A stretch of 64,000 bases of DNA from Cercis canadensis (lineage: Eukaryota > Streptophyta > Magnoliopsida > Fabales > Fabaceae). This document shows, piece by piece, positions 12,080 to 22,575 of the stretch. The DNA is taken from assembly GCA_003255065.1 (NCBI GenBank), contig QAOA01007962.1, forward strand, positions 655,229 to 719,228, written 5' to 3'. Position 1 is the stretch's first letter, and the number at the start of each line of letters is the position of its first letter. A model generated the notes under the pieces. The model searched no databases. It worked only from the letters and a program-made list of their open reading frames with translations, and had not been told where the DNA came from. The position numbers and the translations under genes are program-made.

Positions 12080-12727
12080 ATAGAAGAACACACTTCAACT
12101 CTTGTGTTACCATTGAAGGAATCTGCAAGTCTTAGGAACCCTACTCTCCCAACATTTGATTAAATGCTTACAATCAAAGCTTGATCGAAACAATTTCCTC
12201 ATCTGGTGCAACCAATTACTCAACATTGTGATTGCAAACAGATATGAGGACATTCTTGAAGGTATACGTCCATGTAGAATGCTACCTTCATTCAATTGAT
12301 TCTTCATTTGCTGTTAGAAATTTTACTTTGAATCCAAAGTATGTTCTTTGGAAACACCATAACAGGCTTATGATGAGTTGGATCTATGCCGCTCTCACTA
12401 AGCAAGTAATGACTTAGATCATGTCATACAACACAACTTATGAAATCTAGCATTCTCTGTGAGAGAGCTTTGCTTCCTCATCTCGTGCAAGAGTCATGGA
12501 GCTTCGTCTTCAACTTCAGATAACATGCAAGGGAGGCTTAGCTATGCTAGACTACATTCTTAGAATTAGGCATATCTGTGATAATATGCATGCTATTGGT
12601 GAGTCTATGAGTCAAGATGATCAGGTAATGGCCATATTAGATGGATTAGGTTCAAAGTATAGTGATGTGGTTGCTTCTGTTAATTTTGAGTCTTTGACAA
12701 TTGAAGCACTACAAAGTCATATGATTA
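12080..12727 (+). pseudogene. Copia-A gag, 5' part (broken)
   Basis: Frame fragments match the gag of Copia-C at 51400-52000 in order: a KLD-x-NNFLIW segment near 12175, LLNIVIANRYEDILEG near 12220, VLWKHHNRLMMSWIYA near 12340, then MELRLQLQ and DYILRIRHICDNMHAIGESM with DQVMAILDGLG (12496-12660), typical of Copia nucleocapsid precursors. There are frameshifts and stops (for example near 12417-12450). The reading stops at GATTA (12723-12727), where the CRM-like Gypsy begins, and resumes at 20840. Confidence 0.8.
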
Positions 12728-13599
12728 TGATACGAACCTTTAGGATTTTCCTAAGACCCAATCATGATTGGTAGACATTCAAATGCCTGAAGAACGTCCA
12801 ATCAAGTTTAGGAATTTAGTAAACACAAATTAAAGGACCTTGGCCCATCGCCTAGAGAGGTGTGAACCAAAGGTATAGAAATTGAGGCGCCACACTTAAG
12901 ACGGGGATGAGAGGGAGAATGATAAGCCAGGGATAATGCCAAAAGAACCTAGGGTTCTTGATAAGTTAAGGAGTTCTTCAAAAGAAACAAGAAAGAAACC
13001 TTTCAATTTTCCAAAATATGAGTTACCACCACCACAAGGAGGTTGGTCTCCCTTTAGGGTAAAACAAACCTAATTAACCTAATTGGGTAAAAGGGCCTAA
13101 CCCAAATAAAATACCCAAACTCCAAAAAGAAGTCCAATGCTAAAAGAGGAAAAAAACATAGGTTTAATAACACTAAAATGGGCCTAAACTAGTATAAACT
13201 TGGAGCCCATTCAGACAAGGAGAACAAAAATGCATATAAGGGAAAATGCTCGAGGTGCTAGGGCTCTGGGGAGCTAGCGCTGAGGCACTGCTCCTCTACC
13301 TGCGAGGGCACTAGGATGCTTTGCCTCTGTTCCTCAGTTGATGCCTAGGTGCCTAGGCACTTGTGGAGGGCACTGGGGCACCTGCATTTTTCCCCTTTTC
13401 AACATTTGTGCCTTTTAAAACCCGAATAAAGCACATAATCCTTCATTCTTCATTCCTTGATACTTGGCTTTCGATTTGAGTCCAAATCTTCTCTATGAAA
13501 CCATTTAAGCTTTCCTGCAACCTCTTGGTTCGAGCTCCTGTGATTAGACCTCCATGAATGTGCAAAGGATCCTTAGGAGTGCTTCCTTGATTCTCATCA
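12728..13599 (-). repeat. CRM-like Gypsy 3' LTR (left on +)
   Basis: 872 bases. On the minus strand it starts TGATGAGAATCAAGG and ends GGTTCGTATCA. It aligns along its whole length with 19988-20839. Both copies hold the C-terminal tail of the polyprotein (reading about IHGGLITGARTKRLQESL on the minus strand here). Confidence 0.9.
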
Positions 13600-13613
13600 T
13601 TCCCCATCTCTTC
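13600..13613 (-). other. CRM-like Gypsy polypurine tract
   Basis: On the minus strand AGAGATGGGGAA adjoins the 3' LTR start. A purine run at this place primes plus-strand DNA synthesis. In this element the tract lies within the coding frame. Confidence 0.6.
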
Positions 13614-14284
13614 TAAAGGATTCGTCCTCGAATCATCACCAACATCAAGGGGAGAAAGATCAGAAATATTAAAAGTGGCACTGACATTATACTCACTAGG
13701 GAGTTCCAATTTATAAGCGTTGTCATTGATCCTTGCCACCACTTGGAAAGGACCATCTCCCCTTGGGAGCAACTTAGAGCGTCTCTAAACCGGGAACTTC
13801 TTCTTATGCATATGCGCCCACACCCAACCACCGGGTTGAAAGACCACTCTCTTACGCCCTTTGTTGGCTTGAGCTACATATTGATGGGTCCTCTTCTCTA
13901 TGTGGTGCCTTACTTTTTCATGTAATTGCTTGACATACCTGGGGCCCTCTTCTTGCCATCCAAACTAGCACACTCATTAATAGGCAAAGAGGATAAATCC
14001 AAGGGAGTCAAAGGATTAAACCCATAAACAACTTCAAAAGGAGTTAAATTAGTAGCCGAATTGATAGTCCTATTATATGCAAATTCTACATGACACAACC
14101 ATTCTTCCTAAGTCCATAAGTTCTTTTGAATGATTGCACACAATAAAGTAGATAAAGTCTTGTTTACTACTTCAGTTTGACCATAGGTTTGTGGGTGACA
14201 TGTGGTAGAAAACAAGAGTTTATGATGTGATCCAAGGTAGCAACATCAAGGACACCCATGGCTTGGAAGGCATGATTCAACAAT

Positions 14285-15035
14285 TGATGAGGAACATGGT
14301 TGTGTCATGCAAGGTCATGGCCGTGTCATGCTTCCAGAGAAGAACACGGGTTGACACGAGAGGAACACGAGCCGTGTTATAGACCGTGTCGTGCTTCCAA
14401 AGAAGGAACATGGCTTGGAGATTGAGGAACACGGGCCATGTCATGATGCCAGTGAAGGAACACGGTTTGGAGATTGGGAACACGGGTCGTGTCACAAATC
14501 GTGTCTTGGCATCAGAGATACTGGAAGTGGAACACGGGCTTGATAAATGAAGAACACAGCTATGTCGCGTTCATTTCTAAGCTTTACAAGTTTAAGTTCT
14601 TTTCGGTTATGTGTATTAAAACTTGTTGAATTTTCTCCTGAACTATTTAAGGAGCTTAAGCCTTTGTCTTCAGCAATCAATTATCATTTATCAAAGACTT
14701 GAGTGTTTATCTTCTATTTTCTCTCTATGGAGAGCTGTGAACCAACTAGGGTGAATCTAGCTTGGGGATCCTGAATCTTATCACTCTCAATCCTTTCTCT
14801 TGTTGGAGTGTGGTGATTCCTCCTTTCTCTATTGTTGAACAAGTTGGTTCTTGAATTTTCAAATGTATTTGGGAGGTTTAGCTAATTGAGCTGAGTTGCC
14901 CATCCCTTAATTCAAAGGTCTTCACCTTAACTTCATTCACCTTGTTTTTGCTTATTTTTTTTGCCAATCTATTTGGGATCCTTGGCTACATGATGTTATT
15001 CTGATTGCATTGACCTAAGAGTTAGGGAAATCGCA
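14285..15035 (+). mobile_element. Gypsy-type solo LTR in the CRM-like integrase
   Basis: It starts TGATGAGGAACATGG and ends GGGAAATCGCA. The flanking bases ACAAT (14280-14284) and TCAAT (15036-15040) form a duplication with one mismatch. Outside it the minus-strand integrase reading joins up (LWGKLGTK on one side, [14 protein letters not shown] on the other). The first 250 bases are unusually GC-rich and carry repeated GAACACGGG and CGTGTC words, partly in inverted order, including two copies of a 'ttggagattg...ggaacacggg' unit about 60 bases apart. The rest is T-rich, with a 'gagctgtgaaccaactagggtgaat' type stretch. No coding sequence. Confidence 0.72.
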
Positions 15036-18000
15036 TCAATTTAGTACCTAACTTACCCCACAAGGTCTTCCAAAAGTAGCTAAGGAACTTGGCATCTTGG
15101 TCCGAGACTATGCTCCTCGGCATGCCATGCAATCTTACCACCTCCTTGAAGAACAAATCACTATGTTTGTTGCATCATCTATCTTATGGCATGGGATAAA
15201 GTGTGCCATTTTTTAGAACCTGTCCACAACAAAAAAAACACATAATCATTTTCCCTTTTGACCTAGGTAAACCCAACACAAAGTCATGGAAATTTTAACC
15301 CAAGGGTTATTAGGGATAGGTAAGGGGGTGTACAAACCATGAGATAAAACTTTAGACTTAGCTTGCTTACAAGTAATGTATCTTTCACAGAACCTTTCAA
15401 CATCTCTCTTCATATGGGGTAAAAAGAAATGTTAATTCAAAATGTCTAAAGTTTTTCTAATGGCAAAATAACCCATGAAACCTCCCCCATACGACTCTCT
15501 CACAAGCAATTCTCTTAAGGAACTATTAGGCACACATAATTTGTTTTCTCTAAACAAAAATCCCTTATGCCTATAGAATTTCCCAAAAGCTACTTTCTCA
15601 CATGCATTAAAGACATTGGTAAAATTAGGATCATTTACATACAATTCCTTTATATATTCAAAACCAACAATTTTGCATCAAGAGTAAAGAGAAGGGTGTA
15701 CCTCTAAGACAAAGCATCGATCACCACATCTTCCTTATCTTGCTTATACTTGATGATATAAGGAAAATGTTCTATGAATTTCACCCATTGGTGTGCCTCT
15801 TGTGTAACTTGCATTGCCTTCTTAGGTGCTTCAAGGATTCATGATCGATATGGATCACAAATTCCTTTGGTAGGAGGTAATGTTGCCAAGTCTCCAAGGC
15901 CCTCTCCAAAACATACATCTATTTGTCATAGGAAGGGTAATTTAGGTCAGCTCCACTAAGCTTCTCACTAAAGTATGCAAAAGGTCATCCTTCTTGCATC
16001 AACATGGCTCCAATGCCAATACTTGAGGCATCACACTCAATTTCGAAGGCTTCAGTTAAGGGGGCAGCTAGAGTACTAAAGTCTTTCACAAACCTCCTAT
16101 AGAAGCTCGCCAATCCATGGAAGCTCCTAACATTACTAACACTCTTATATTCCTTTAGCATTAACAATATACCCAAGAAACATAACTTTACTAGTGCAAA
16201 ATGAACATTTTTTTTAAATTAGCATACAATTTTTCTTCCCTCAACACACTTAGCATACTTTGCAAATGATCAAGGTGCTCATTCAAACTCTTGCTATAAA
16301 TCAAGATATCATCAAAATATACTACAACAAACTAACCAATGAAAACTTATAGAACATGGTTCATCAATCTCATAAAAGTGCTAAGGGCATTAGTCAAACT
16401 AAAAGGCATAACTAGCCATTCATACAAACTATTTTTTTTAAAGAAATTTTTCATTCATCGCCCTCATTCATTCTAATTTGATGGTATCCTTTCTTAAGAT
16501 CAATCTTTGAAAAGATACAAGAACCATGATAGTCATCTAACATGTCAACTAGTATACCAAGTTCCAACCTTCTTTGGGACTAGATGCACGGGCATGGCAC
16601 ATGGGCTCATGCTCTCTCTCACAAGTCCTTTTGACATAAGCTCGCTCACTTGCCTTTGAAGCTCTTTGGTCTCCTCCAAATTACTTATATACATTGGTTT
16701 ATTGGGAATGGTGGCTCCAGGGATGAAATCAATTTAGTGTTTAATCCCTCTAAGTGGAGGAAACCCACTTGGACCATCATCGGGGAAGACATCTCCAAAT
16801 TCCTATAAAAGAGACACAACAACATTACGTAAAGAAGGGTCAAGTTCGTTAGTGCTAAGACATGCCTCTTTGTACAAGAGTACAAACATAGACTAATTAG
16901 AGAAATAAGCTCTCTTGACCTCACTTTCTCTTGCATATACACTTAAATGTTGCCTCTGTTCTCTTGTAAGGCTATCTTTTTCTTTGCTTTTCTCATTTCT
17001 TTTCACTCCTCTTAGGCTCTCAGCCTTTTTTGCATTCTTTTCCTTTGACTTCTCAACCTCTTTGTCTTTTGAGCTCTCACTCTTTTTTCTTGTTTCACTC
17101 TCTTTGTTTAGTCTCACTTGATTATCAAATACTTGTTTAGGAGACAAAGGTACAAGAGTACTAGGTTGTTTGTTCAAGGTAAAAGAATACTTATTTGTGT
17201 ACCTATCACGGGTCACACGCCTATCAAATTACCATGGTCCACCTAAAAGGATATGTCCCGCATGCATAGGAACTACATCATAAAGGATTTCATCCTTATA
17301 TCTACCAATAGCAAATGAGACTAACACTTGTTTGGTCACCCTAATCTCCCAACATTCATTTAGCCATTGCAATTTATAGGGTCTAGGATGTTTTAGAGTG
17401 GGCAAATTCAGCTTATCAACTAAGGTAGTACTAGCAACATTTGTACAACTACCTCTATCATTAATCATGCTACATATATTCCCATTGACCTGACACTTAG
17501 TGTAGAAGATGTTGTCACATTGTACCTTTCCTTCCTCCTTCACTTGGGCATTGAGGACTTACCTAATCACCAACAAATCTCCCTCCACGGGGTACTCTAT
17601 GTTATCATCATCTTCTTCTAATGGTGGCATGGATTCATCCTCGGATTCATCTTTGGTTTCAGTGTCTCCATCTCCCTTGAGGATCATTACCCTTTTGTTT
17701 GGGCATTGGGAGAAAATGTGTCCCCTTCCCAAACATTTGAAACATTTAATATCCCTATTCCTTGAGGGTTGGCCTTCAATTTTGTCCTTGGAGTGATTAC
17801 CTACATCTTTGTGTAGCTTGAAGGTTTTGGTTCTAGGCTTGGCAGCGGCTTTATCTTCTCTTTGCCAATTCAGTTTCCATGGCAAAGAGGAAGCCGAATT
17901 GTGCCTTAAGGTGCTATTCCATTTTAGTTGTCTTTCTCTCTTCATAGACATGTACACCATGTCCTCCAACTCCACATAATGGTGCAACTCTACCACATGG

Positions 18001-18811
18001 GCAATATCTCTATTCAAACCATGGAAGAACCTAGCCATAGTGGCCTTACAGTCCTCCTTTATATTGGCCCTAATCATAGCAACCTCCATCTCCTTATGGT
18101 AGTCCTATACATTTCTAGAACCTTGGGTTAGACCTTGCAACTTTTGAAAGAAATCTCGGTAGTAGTGGCTTGGTATGAAACTCCTCTTCATGATGGTTTT
18201 CATGTCCTCTCAAGAGTCAATTGGTCTCTTATGGTTCCTTCTCCTATTCAACACAAATTGATCCCATCAAATAATGGCATAATCTATGAACTCAACGGCT
18301 ACTAGCTTTACCTTCTTTTCTTTAGAGTAATGATAGCAATTAAACACATGCTTTACCTTCTTCTCCCAATCTAAATAGGCCTCCGGGTCATTCCTTCCTT
18401 GAAAAGATGCAATCTTTATTTTAATACCACTTATATCATGATCTACTTGAGGTTGTCTTGCTCTTCTTTCTCTTCGGTCACGTCTATCAAACCGGTATTG
18501 GTCTTCGGCATTGCACTCAAGTCCTGGTCTTCATGAGAATGTCTTGCTCTTCTCCCTCCTCTATTGTGTCTAGCAAAGTGGCCTTGGACTTTAGAATCAC
18601 TATGCCTACTTCCTTCTTCATTCTCCTTAACAACCCTCATATTTCTTCTTCTTTTTCCGGGAATTATAGGTGGTTGTCCCCCTTGCAAGTCTTCCTCATA
18701 TCTTCCCATTCAGCTATGCATCTCATCAAATATCATGTTTATACGCTCAAACTGTTGCTGCATAGCATGAAGTGTAAAAGCTTAGTTTCCTGCCTCACTT
18801 TCTCTATCCAT

Positions 18812-19973
18812 GTTGTAAAACCTAAAAATTTTGTTAGTAAGGAAAACCTCACAGCACTCTCTCACGTGTTTGCACTCAATCAATGTCATTCACACTCGTG
18901 TTTATCACACTAATGGTTTTTATCCTCTATTGATCTCACACTCTTGCCTTTTACCACTCTTATTTTCCTTTCTTTACTTCTTTATCAAACTAAGTAAACA
19001 CAACTAAGAACATGGCTTTGTGACAATCTCCAAAGCAAATCCTCCCCACAAGAATGGAAAGTATGACGCAAAGCACAAAGGAATTCAAGGACAGACAAAA
19101 AAAAAAATTCAAGCACAAAAACAGAACAAAAGTAAGGAAATCGAGATCAAGTACAAGAATAAAGGAACTCACACAGAAAAAAGGATACAAAAACAAGGGA
19201 AAAATTGATTTACAAGGCACTTGAGAATGAAAGCAAAAAAACAATAGAATTTTGTTTTTCTAATTCAAATTGATTCCACAATTTCCAAGCTCAATTTGAA
19301 CAATTATAGCTACCTCAACTCAAGAGCTATGGCATGAAGCATCAAGCTACNGTACAAGAATAAAGGAACTCACACAGAAAAAAGAATACAAAAACAAGGG
19401 AAAAATTGATTTACAAGGCACTTGAGAATGAAAGCAAAAAAACAATAGAATTTTGTTTTTCTAATTCAAATTGATTCCACAATTTCCAAGCTCAATTTGA
19501 ACAATTATAGCTACCTCAACTCAAGAGCTATGGCATGAAGCATCAAGCTACTCATAGGCATTTAATTTCAAACTTTTGCATCTAATTCCAGAATTTTTTT
19601 TTTGCACGAATTTCTAATTTTTTTTTTCAAGAACACTTTGAATGTTCATACTTTTATGCAAACACATGCATATAATTTTTTTTTATACTATTGATTCAAT
19701 CATGCTTCATATAAATGCAATTCATTAGCTAGAAGGGCAGCAGCTCAAAATCGCATGGAGCAAGAAGGATCAACAAGAAAAAAAAAGAATTCTAAACACC
19801 CAAATAGCACCTTATGGGCAGTTACTAGGGACACAAAAGGAAATAACAAAAAAGTTGCCTAGGAAGAACAGTGAAAAATAGAAAAAGAAAAAAAAAAACT
19901 AGAATAGCAAGAAATATATAAAAAAAAATGGAAAAATAAAAAATAGATAATTGAACTTTCATTAGAACCACGA
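18812..19973 (-). other. Leader of the CRM-like Gypsy
   Basis: Non-coding region between gag start and primer-binding site on the minus strand. It contains the duplicated block listed separately, and A-rich runs (19600-19930). I see no gene here. The open frames at 19020-19208 and 18990-19244 lie in this A/T-rich leader and look spurious. Confidence 0.65.
19151..19551. repeat. 200-base direct duplication around a single N
   Basis: The block 19151-19350 (starting GTACAAGAATAAAGG, ending CATCAAGCTAC) recurs at 19352-19551. I see only one difference ('aaggatac' against 'aagaatac'). One undetermined base at 19351 separates the copies. Near identity beside heavily decayed sequence, and the N at the junction, suggest an unmerged contig overlap in the assembly rather than biological duplication. 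Confidence 0.85.
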
Positions 19974-19985
19974 GCTCTAATACCA
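19974..19985 (-). promoter_or_regulatory. CRM-like Gypsy primer-binding site
   Basis: On the minus strand TGGTATTAGAGC, three bases from the LTR end. It differs by one base from the standard Met-tRNA complement TGGTATCAGAGC. Confidence 0.8.
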
Positions 19986-19987
19986 AA

Positions 19988-20839
19988 TGTTACAAACCTC
20001 TAGGATTTTCCCAAGACACAATCACGATTGGTAGAGATTTAAATGATCAAAGAACGTCCAATCAAATTCAGGAATTCAATAAACACAAATTAAATGACCT
20101 TGACCCATAACATAGAGAGGTGTCAGTCGAAGGTATAGAAATCGAGACATCATACTCAAGACGAGGATGAGAGCGAGAGTGATAAGCCAGGGAGAATGGC
20201 ACAAGAACCTAGGGTTCTTGATAAGTTCAGGATTTCTTTAAAAGAACCAAGAAAGAAACCTTTCAATTTTCCAAAATCTAAGTTTCACCACCATAAGGGG
20301 GTTGGTCTCCCTTTAAGGAAAAACAAACCTAATTGGGTAAAAGAGCCTTACACAAATAAAATACTCAAACTCCTAAAACAAGTCCAATGCTAAAAGAGGA
20401 AAAAACATAGGTTTAATAACACTAAAATTGGACCAAACTAGTCTAAACTCGAAGCCCATTCAAACAAGGAGAACAAAAATGTGCAAAAGGAAAAATGCTC
20501 CAGGCACTGGGGAGCTAGCAATGAGGCACTGGGGTGCTCCTGCCTGGGCTCTGGGTTGATCTGCCTTTGTTCCTCAACTGATGCCTAGGCGCCTAGGTGC
20601 CTGTGGAGGGCGCTGGGCCGCTTGAATTCTGCCCTTTTTCAACACTTGTGCCTTTTAAAACCTGAATAAAGCACACAATCCCCCATTTTTCATTCCTTGC
20701 TTCATGGCTTAATATTTGAGTCCAAATCTTCTCTATAAAACCACTTAAGCTCTTCTGCAACCTCTTGGCTTGAGCTCTTGTGATTTGACCTCCATGAATG
20801 TGCAAAGGATTCTTGTGAATGCTTCCTTGATTCTCATCA
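19988..20839 (-). repeat. CRM-like Gypsy 5' LTR (right on +)
   Basis: 852 bases; aligns with 12728-13599. It retains a copy of the polyprotein tail (minus strand HIHGGQITRAQAKRLQKSL, about 20800-20700), as expected when the 3' LTR carries coding sequence and is copied to the 5' end. Confidence 0.9.
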
Positions 20840-21270
20840 GATTACTTTTGAACAATGTCTAGAGAGACAGAGGTTTGTAGGTGAGCAAGTGCTTATTCAA
20901 GCAAATGCTGCCATGTTCAATCACTACATAGGGAAAATGAAGTATTACCAGAACAATCACAAAAATTTTGCCAATCACTTTGTGAGTTCAACTCACAATT
21001 CTTATAATCCCAATTCTTGTTTATCCTCTAGTCAAGGAAGTCAATATGGTAAAGCAAAATATGGGGGGAATGGTTCTAGACCTAAACAGCAATGTCATAT
21101 TTTTCTGAAGTTTGGCCATACAGCCACTGAGTGTTGACACAAATTTGACAATAACTACCAACCAAAATCTATACTAGAAATTTTACTCAGGCTCAGGATC
21201 CTTAAGGTTTGCTTTTTGCTCCTGCCTTACTTGGTGAAACACCATGGTTTCTTGATACTGGAGCCATGCA
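20840..21270 (+). pseudogene. Copia-A gag C-terminus and protease start (broken)
   Basis: The Copia-A reading resumes after the GATTA duplication with CLERQRFVGEQVLIQANAAM, collinear with Copia-C at 51970. It continues through an Asn-rich stretch to a zinc-knuckle-like CHIFLKFGHTATEC (near 21095). There the second cysteine of CX2CX4HX4C is Phe. A stop follows, then PWFLDTGA with the protease D-T-G near 21255. The reading is cut at 21270 by Copia-B and picks up at 47484 with DLNNLPLHNSF. Confidence 0.82.
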
Positions 21271-22492
21271 TGCTGCCTTCACGGTTCTCCAATTCTAGTT
21301 TTGATGATAACAAATAGCCTTACTTATTATTAATCTTAATGTGTTTGTTCAAATGTTTGTTCTAAGTAAATAAGTTAAGTGATAAATTTGGGTCTGAAGC
21401 ATGACCAAATTCCCAGTTCAAAGAACCCGCTCGAAAGTTCAAGAACTGGATCTATCTGCTAACATGAAAGCCTCAAAATTCATGGACTAACCAAGATTGA
21501 AGCTTAATTTGTTTGAAATGGTTACTAGACTTCAGAGACGTTGGAAGGAAACCCATTTGAGGAATTTGAAATAGAGAAGAATCAACAACAAGAAAGGAAA
21601 CAAGTGTTGTATAAGGAAATTATTTGAAATGATGAGATTCTTTCTCAATTAGAGATATAATCTCAAATCAGGTCATTAAGGCCTCAAATCAATCTAGCAA
21701 AAGCCCAATCCAATGGCAACGGTCATCTTCAACCTTTTGTTATAAATTTTGAAGACCCAATGTTTGGAAAATAAGAGAAGAGAATTCATTGAATCACTCG
21801 AAGAAAAAGCTCTGTGTCAGAAACTAGTTATCTATCTCTTATACCAATTTTATACTACTTGTATGTAAATCCTTTGAGATAGTTATAAAGTTGTGGGTGC
21901 CATATTTTTTTAGGAATTTGTAACAGATTTCATTAGGAAATCTGGCGAGTGACTTCTGTCTTTATTTGACAGAAGGAGAGAGTTTCTAGTGAGCTCTTGA
22001 AAAACTAGGGAGAGTTTTCTGGTTAAGGTTATTGTAAAAACCAGTGTTGTATTGAAACTTGGACAAATAACCTTGATAGTAGAACCCTAGCCTTAGGAGA
22101 GTAGATGTAGGCTCTATTTTGGCCAAACCCCTATAAAAATTCTGGGCTCAATCTCTCTAACCTTCTCTTTCTAATATTCTGCTGCATAACTAGCTCTGTT
22201 GTTCTATTCATGATAAGCTTGTTGAATCTTGCCTTATAAATTGATATATTCATATATGCAAGAATCTATATCTTCTGCTTGAATAGTTATATGGTCTATG
22301 TTATGAGTTTTCATATTCTGGTTTCAATCATGAATCTCTGCTAAGTTATTTTCTAGTTTTTAAATAACTAGCTTTGAAACGAGTTTTGAATATAAACTAG
22401 TTGTTCCAGAAGTAGTTTTTAATATGTAATTCAGCATTATTATTCCTTTAATTTCCTATTCACCCTCATCTAGGGGCATACCTACACTCTCA
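21271..22492 (+). repeat. Copia-B 5' LTR
   Basis: It starts TGCTGCCTTCACGG and ends CTACACTCTCA. It aligns with the assembled 3' LTR pieces (33570-33606, 35039-35688, 46927-47483), sharing for example GAAAGTTCAAGAACTGGATC, 'gaggaatttgaaatagagaag' and 'tgacagaa...gagagtttctagt'. Length 1222 bases. A short 'tataaaaat' stretch (22133) precedes the 3' end. Confidence 0.88.
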
Positions 22493-22494
22493 AT

Positions 22495-22506
22495 TGGTAT
22501 CAAAGC
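22495..22506 (+). promoter_or_regulatory. Copia-B primer-binding site
   Basis: TGGTATCAAAGC, one base from the Met-tRNA complement, two bases after the LTR end. Confidence 0.85.
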
Positions 22507-22575
22507 TCAGTGCTATATTAAGAGGTCTAATAATCTTGAGTTAAAGATCTAAAAGTTTCATATTTTGTAAGTAAC

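Larger units (their letters stand above)
13443..18811 (-). pseudogene. CRM-like Gypsy gag-pol polyprotein (broken)
   Basis: The minus-strand start is at 18811 (MDRESEAG). Gag follows, including MEVAMIRANIKEDCKATMAR and MARFFHGLNRDIAHVVEL (18089-17900), then a CCHC zinc knuckle CFKCLGRGHIFSQC near 17730 with all four ligands. Protease (17543-17229) reads DRGSCTNVASTTLV, where the catalytic D-S/T-G is altered, and ends with HILLGGPW. RT/RNase H is poorly preserved; the segment [17 protein letters not shown] and [12 protein letters not shown] lies at 16176-15985. The pre-integrase zinc region with LLVRESYGGGFMGYF is at 15644-15432. Integrase with [21 protein letters not shown] is at 14098-13910. 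The tail with RGDGPFQVVARINDNAYKLE and YNVSATFNISDLSPLDVG ends in the LTR at 13443. At least six frame changes and many stops, plus the solo LTR at 14285-15035, make it non-functional. A charged Lys/Glu/Ser-rich spacer lies at about 17150-16950. Confidence 0.85.
12728..20839 (-). mobile_element. CRM-like Gypsy retrotransposon (TSD GATTA)
   Basis: A complete Gypsy element on the minus strand, inserted in Copia-A gag. Its LTRs are at 12728-13599 and 19988-20839. On the minus strand they start TGATGAGAATC. The flanking duplication GATTA is perfect (12723-12727 and 20840-20844). The primer-binding site is TGGTATTAGAGC on the minus strand at 19985-19974, one mismatch from the Met-tRNA type. Domain order in the minus direction is gag, zinc knuckle, protease, RT, RNase H, integrase, and a tail that runs into the 3' LTR. 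That ORF-into-LTR layout is known from plant CRM chromoviruses. The coding region is heavily decayed. A solo LTR interrupts its integrase. Confidence 0.88.

Noticed and set aside
16915-17121. Plus-strand open frame rich in Ser, Leu and Phe
   Set aside because: It is antisense to the Lys/Glu/Ser-rich spacer of the CRM-like polyprotein.
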